From assembly GCA_030141605.1 (NCBI GenBank), contig JAQGDQ010000030.1:541171-605170 (forward strand): DNA of 64,000 nt. The letters run 5' to 3'. Position 1 is the first letter of the stretch. The number at the start of each line of letters is the position of its first letter. The translations under genes were made by a program, and so were the position numbers. This document shows, piece by piece, positions 59,401 through 64,000 of the stretch. The notes under the pieces were generated by a model, which worked only from the letters and a program-made list of their open reading frames with translations, was not told where the DNA came from and did no database searches. The stretch comes from Tubiluchus corallicola (lineage: Eukaryota; Priapulida; Priapulimorpha; Priapulimorphida; Tubiluchidae).

Positions 59401-62400
59401 TGACAGCCAAGTTTTTGAACAAATGACATAAATTAAGAGATTTTTTCAGAAAATTAACATTAAGAAGCCAGTATGACATCTACTTCAGGGTAGTTGGACT
59501 TGAAGAACCCATCATCTTCATTGCAAAAATAACTGTCGTTTTGAAAATGCGGCCACACAATAACGAAGTAATGCTGATCATGCAGTTACATTAACCGTTT
59601 CATCATAAGATTTATTATACAAACAAAAAACAATAATGGTGATCATGCAGTTACATTAACTATTTCATCATTATTATTATACAAACAAAAAACAATCAAC
59701 TGGATCTTCTTGAAGCCAGAAAGCTGCTACTAGCCCCAAAATAATGCTATGTGATTCAAACAGCCCAATAAGTAAAAAACAAAATGGTCGATGGTATCCC
59801 AACACAACTGTCTAGCAGAATGGTAAAAAACCTGGTTTTTCGCTTAAGTTACAAAACTTTGCACAATGTTAAAACCAATCAGGATGATTAATTTTGGGTA
59901 TGAGGCCAATCGAACAGGTTGACAAGATCGATGGCTGTAATTGCTAGTTTTGAAAGCCATGTTCTAACTGTTGGCGCAGTTAATGTGACAACTTTTGTGC
60001 CAAAATAATATATAGTACGTTTTCAGTTTCAAGAAATCAATTTCTGATGCCCAGAGAAAATACTTGTAGCCGCTTGTGTAATATATTAACTGTATTACCC
60101 GACCTTAAGATAAATAGGACGATGATATTAGTATATATATGTAGGCGTTAAAGGTTAGGGATTTAGGGTAGTACCGATATTTTAAAAATGGCCAAAAGGG
60201 TAGCTGTTGCTAGCTTATAACAACCATATCTTATGTCGTATGAAACGTGAATGCCATTGATTCTGAAAAAAGCTCTGTAAGCAATCCATTCCAATACTAT
60301 TTGCGACCAGACTTCAGTTTTTACAGAAAGCGAAACAAAGATGGCTTGGCCTACATAAAAGAGGCATTTGTATCACTAACAGACACTACTAGAGCAGAAC
60401 TATTGAATGAACTCATGCCTGTGCTGGAATGTTTTGTTGTACTCCTGTATCACAAAGCTGACCTATTGACGTCAATTTGCAAAGCATGTAAAGGCTTGTT
60501 CACTAGAAAGGAAAGGTTTTTTGGTGACAATTCCTCCAACATATACCACACTGTTGGGGCACACCCGAGGAGTCATATATCAGGCAGGTACTGTTGGATC
60601 AGTCATTGATCACTGCCTTACTACAAGACCTGGATTCCATCCAATCTGCCTTAAAACATGCAGTATAGCTAATGTATTACACTGGCTGCTGTAGCCGTCT
60701 TGGCAGCCATATTGAAATTGACCTGGATCCCAAATAATAGTCTCTTGTAAAACGGCAAAAAACTTGCTCACTTCGTTCAAAAGTTACAATACTTTGCACA
60801 AAGCTAAAATCGATCAAAGTGATTAATTTTGGATATGAGCCCAAAGGAAAATCATCCAGTATTGCCGCCATTTCAAAATGGCCAAGAACATGGAAGTCTG
60901 TTGTTAGATTTTTAAAGCTGTATCTTAACTGCTAGAGCATATGTGTTTTTAAGTATTAGTTGTGGGTTGCTTGATGCTTAAAATCTATATTTAGACACCA
61001 AAATCATCATCTTATCTGTTCTAATAGTTAAGGTATACAGTGTTCCCTCTCTACTTCGTGGTTCATTTATCGCAGACTCGCTGTTTTGCGGGTTTTCAAA
61101 AATATTAATGTAAAATATTTATCGCGGTATTTTTGCTGTTTCGCGGGTGTTTGCAGTACTCCGTCTAAAGTATTTTTGCACATGCGTAGTACTCATTGTA
61201 CAGTAATGTACAGATTTGATGAATTTTGCATAAAAAATCATGAAAAGTATAAAAATATATTAAAAATATTAATTCTAACATTAAAAGAATATTATAAATC
61301 ATAAAAATTTACCATTTATATTAAATAGTGTATTTATTCGGCGGATAAATACACACCAAAAACGAAATGTAGTACTTGCGCCCTAAAATAAGTATAGCGT
61401 CCCTACTTCGCGGAAATCCACTTTTCGCGGGTTGGCCTGGAACGGAACACTGTAATCTTTATATGAAAGCGAGCCATTTTATTGGTCATCTTGAAAATGG
61501 CATCCATATTGGAGGACTTTTTTTATCCAAAATTAATCAACTTGACATTCTAGCATTCCGCTAAATTTCATAACTTTTGGACGAATGAGCAATTTTTCAC
61601 AATTCTACTATACTATATGTCGGGGTCCCGGCAGCCATTTTCTTTTTTGCTTACTTATTATTATTATTTATTAGTCTAACAGTATTGAGATTCAACAAGG
61701 TCAAATTAATAAAAATGACGTGCTTTTGTTTTTATAATAAATCTTTAGGTGATAGAGGTAATATAATTGATTGGCATAATTTTTTGTGGGTGGCTATTTT
61801 GAAAACGGTGACCATTTTTGTAACCAAAGCAGCAGACAAATGGATGGTACAGACCCTGGAATATATGTCATCGTCACTTCATAACATTAGTTTTCTGAGA
61901 ACTTGTTTTCATTTACATTGTGTGCGCAAAAACTTTGTAACCATTTTGTTTTTTGTGTTTTTGACCATTTTCTGTTAATTTTTAAGCTGGTACCAGCTTT
62001 TTTCGGATTAAGCATGGTCACATTGATAAGACTGGTCCAGTTTTAGAAAAAAATGCTCCTAGAACTTTATAAAAGCACCTTTTCAGGATTTTCTTTTAGC
62101 CTAATGGCAGCCATTTTAAAAATGGTAATCATTTTTGAAATGAAAATTGCAGGAATGGGTTCCATGGGTCCAACTTCCCTGGAATAGATGTCATAATTGC
62201 TTTTGTTGTTAATTTTCTGAAATATCTGTTAATTTACACTGTTCAGAAACTTGGTGGCCATTTTGTTTTTTGCGTATTCAACCTTTTTCTCTAATTTTTC
62301 AAACTGACAGTAGCTGCTTTTGGATTCAGAATTGTCAAATTAATAAGACTGGCTATGTTACCCACTTTTAAAAAAAATGCGCGCTTTGCGCTTTATAGAA

Positions 62401-62975
62401 AGACTTTTTCAGGATTTGGGCATAGACTATGAAATGCATTCAGACCATTTTACTTCTTTTGTTAAATTCTTTGTTCGAACTGTTGCACTGCTTTGTTTAC
62501 AAGTATGATATGCTTGTTGCATAGTCTGTCAGGCATTGATTTTGTTGATCTAAGTTGATTTCCAGTGTAGTGATTTCCAATGTACTGAAACTGGGATCTC
62601 TTCAATAATTTTTTTCACTACATTTCATTATGCGTGAATATATTAAAAGTATTGAGTATTTGTACTTTCAAGAATTAAAAAAATGTATGTGGTAACTTTA
62701 TGAAATTAAATTTGCAGTTGTATATAATAATTGTTTCTGCTGAAATAGTTACAGACTTGCAGCAAGTATTAATTAATCATTAATAGTCAAAATACGAGTA
62801 TCACTTACTTTTAAATCTGGCTGCCTTATGCTCTTCTATTTGTCTGACTGTCTGTTAAACAGTCTAATTAATGTTTGCTGTTCTATTATAGGTTATCTAC
62901 CCCAAATCAGATGAACAGAAAGCTACTCTTTACAATGCCGTCAAAGACATTCTCCTTTTTAAGAGCCTTGATTCG
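56405..62975 (+). CDS. PRKAR2: cAMP-dependent protein kinase type II regulatory subunit (5' part)
   Basis: Three plus-strand coding exons, 56405-56648, 58386-58480 and 62892-62975, are phase-consistent (141 codons) and continue beyond the right edge. Residues 1-46 are the dimerisation/docking domain: [20 protein letters not shown] then [18 protein letters not shown], close to vertebrate RII (IPPGLTELLQGYTVEVLR, PPDLVEFAVEYF). An acidic linker follows, then the inhibitor region and [26 protein letters not shown] and ILLFKSLDS, leading into the first cAMP-binding domain. The protein holds the catalytic subunit inactive until cAMP binds, and docks on AKAPs through its N-terminus. Oddity: at the inhibitor site, where RII has RRVSV, this has HRKAIA, so the phospho-acceptor Ser is Ala (Ala95). 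Confidence 0.95.
57411..58124. mobile_element. MITE with inverted arrays of a 15-bp terminal repeat
   Basis: The left end (57418-57507) has six head-to-tail 15-mers close to GACATTTGGGCACGG, with no gaps. The right end (about 58088-58124) has two copies of the same 15-mer in the opposite orientation (complement GACATTTGGGCGGGA, AAATTGGGCACGGCT). About 580 bp of unrelated AT-rich sequence lies between. It lies in PRKAR2 intron 1. The superfamily is not recognised and no target duplication is defined. Confidence 0.6.
59576..59700. repeat. 65-bp tandem duplication
   Basis: TGATCATGCAGTTACATTAA...CAAACAAAAAACAAT occurs twice, starting near 59576 and 59641 with period 65 and few differences. It lies between the inverted 317-bp unit and the rest of the cluster. 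Confidence 0.85.
60247..60720 (+). pseudogene. Decayed ORF of a repetitive, unnamed family
   Basis: A 120-codon frame (60247-60609) reads [40 protein letters not shown] and [13 protein letters not shown]. After a frameshift another frame continues [11 protein letters not shown]. The pattern (ERFVVLLY, VNEAR-LF-K, H-RA-YQAG) recalls a protein segment that is repeated in many invertebrate genomes without an assigned function; I recall it only as a pattern. There is no splice context linking it to PRKAR2. Confidence 0.4.
61038..61452. mobile_element. Pogo/Tigger-like MITE (family D), 415 bp
   Basis: Flanked by TA at 61036-61037 and 61453-61454. The left end CAGTGTTCCCTCTCTACTTC and the complement of the right end CAGTGTTCCGTTCCAGGCC share CAGTGTTCC. 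Subterminal CTACTTCG and TTTCGCGGGT motifs recur on both sides, as in known Tigger-type elements. There is no transposase ORF. Confidence 0.82.
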
Positions 62976-64000
62976 GTAATGTGGTATAAATTACAAGATA
63001 GCTTCAAGTTTTGGCATTCAGAAATTTTATAACTAAGGAGACGCTGCCAGACAGTTGATTGAGTTTTGTAACATGTTGCAAGCTATTACATTTTGATAGA
63101 AATTAGCATGAATTGTAAGAAAATTGTGTAAGAAAATTTGCACATCACAGATGCGCACTGCTTTGTCTATTATACAATTTATTGTACATTTATGTGAATT
63201 ACTACGCACTGCTAATCAATGTCTTTGCTCGAAATTTTGTCATTTTTCATTATGTCCAGTTGGGCAGTATCTTCTTGCAATAATTAATGTCTTTGCTCGA
63301 AATTTTGTCATTTTTCATTATGTCCAGTTGAGCAGTATCTTCTTGCAATAAGTTTATTGCAGTTTTGACATCTCTCATTTTATATGGCATTAAATTGTAT
63401 GGGGAATTTAATCCTTTATGGTGGAGTGGTGATAATGGTTTGTTGATGAACATTAACTACTTTCTTACCATTACTTTACTAAAAAGTCATTTAGCTGGAT
63501 TCGTATGGAGTGTAGGGATTTATCCATCAACCATAATGTTGTGTTGGTTGATTGTTGTAAAAGTCATTCTTTAATTTGCAATATTTACTTTGCCCAGATT
63601 TCTGTAAGATTACGTAAGGTGACATTATGAGATCTCTAAAATATGTATTTATATTTAGTTACAGTAAACGTGCACTGTTTTCCACTTTGTGAACCCTACC
63701 AAAAAGTTCTTGGCCTCACCAGCGAACCTGAATGTACTATAGTAATCTGTAGACTTCCTGGTGGCATTTTGCCTACTATCAATCTGAATTGAGAAGAACT
63801 TGAAAAATCTTGAAATATGTTAGGTTATATTAGGTTTCAGGATAACGTATCAGCTCGTTGTGGCTGTTTTGTCACTTGGTGGAGGTGCTTCCCCGTGCTC
63901 CTTTTACATTTAATATATGTCTTTATTTGACTTCTATCTGATTAGAAGTAAAGTACACCTATATTGAAGAATTTTTTCTACGGCCTTGGCGTCGTTGGTA
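62976..64000 (+). other. PRKAR2 intron 3 (continues off the right edge)
   Basis: No further PRKAR2 exon is seen before the window ends. Apart from the 68-bp duplication, nothing recognisable lies in this stretch. Confidence 0.6.
63218..63356. repeat. 68-bp near-identical tandem duplication
   Basis: GTCTTTGCTCGAAATTTTGT...CAGTATCTTCTTGCAATAA occurs at 63221 and again at 63289, with one or two differences. It is a recent duplication in PRKAR2 intron 3. Open frames across it are artefacts of the repeat. Confidence 0.92.

Larger units (their letters stand above)
59230..62440. repeat. Palindromic cluster of 317-bp repeat units in PRKAR2 intron 2
   Basis: On the plus strand, units begin at 61700, 62017 and 62334 (GTCAAATTAATAA and variants), an exact 317-bp spacing. 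They share TGGAATATATGTCAT / TGGAATAGATGTCAT and GCCATTTT...AATGG blocks; the third unit is cut short. An inverted copy of the same unit lies at about 59240-59560. Between the arms, a second repeat type occurs at about 59845-59990 and 60775-60910 (same direction) and 61490-61575 (reversed), sharing GATTAATTTTGG. The arms enclose the decayed ORF at 60247-60720 and MITE 61038-61452. Confidence 0.65.

Noticed and set aside
63124-63574. ORFs around the 68-bp duplication
   Set aside because: They come from the repeated unit and AT-rich intron and have no family features.

Overview
This window is from an AT-rich animal (metazoan) nuclear genome. The genes are split by spliceosomal introns with GT...AG ends, and most of the DNA between exons is transposon debris. 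Five conserved protein genes can be followed exon by exon with consistent splice phases, and a sixth locus is a short LINE-rich stretch without a host gene. The organism cannot be named from the sequence alone. It is an invertebrate with cilia genes and a Shaker-type potassium channel. Strong 3' splice sites 2 nt and 24 nt upstream of two start codons would fit a lineage with spliced-leader trans-splicing (tunicates and cnidarians are examples), but ordinary 5'-UTR introns would look the same.

Layout. 1-1.9 kb: the 5' end of CFAP58 (minus strand; three coding exons; the rest lies beyond the left edge) with an RFX-type X-box in its promoter. 4.8-28.4 kb: CUEDC2 (plus strand; eight coding exons). 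Its last intron is 15.3 kb and holds a complete Shaker-family (Kv1) channel gene on the opposite strand (16.8-22.0 kb, with a plausible alternative first exon at 24.3 kb). 28.4-35.7 kb: tail-to-tail intergenic DNA with a tandem duplication carrying small pogo-like MITEs. 35.7-44.5 kb: a minus-strand gene for an 802-residue protein with a QRICH1/ZMYM-like domain (DUF3504, a Crypton tyrosine-recombinase derivative) and a long disordered tail. 46.8-48.1 kb: MRPL14 (uL14m), minus strand. 48.3-55.0 kb: a LINE cluster made of an RTE-like element with a twin-priming 5' inversion nested in a hAT-like repeat, a decayed CR1/L2-like element on the minus strand, and a third LINE 3' fragment on the plus strand. 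56.3-64.0 kb: the 5' part of a PKA type II regulatory subunit gene (PRKAR2; three coding exons in view), whose second intron holds a palindromic cluster of 317-bp repeats around a decayed ORF.

Mobile DNA is the dominant theme. At least four families of TA-flanked pogo/Tigger-like elements, a hAT MITE with a 9-bp target duplication, a MITE with 15-bp terminal repeats, a tRNA-derived SINE and several LINEs are present. The genes do not form a pathway: they are a ciliary axoneme protein, a ubiquitin-binding regulator, an ion channel, a domesticated-transposase nuclear protein, a mitochondrial ribosomal protein and a kinase regulator. All protein names rest on recognition of conserved residues without database searches. 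No wholly new biological system is evident. The most notable items are the nested Kv gene, the RII subunit with Ala at its inhibitor site, the twin-primed LINE and the palindromic 317-bp repeat cluster.
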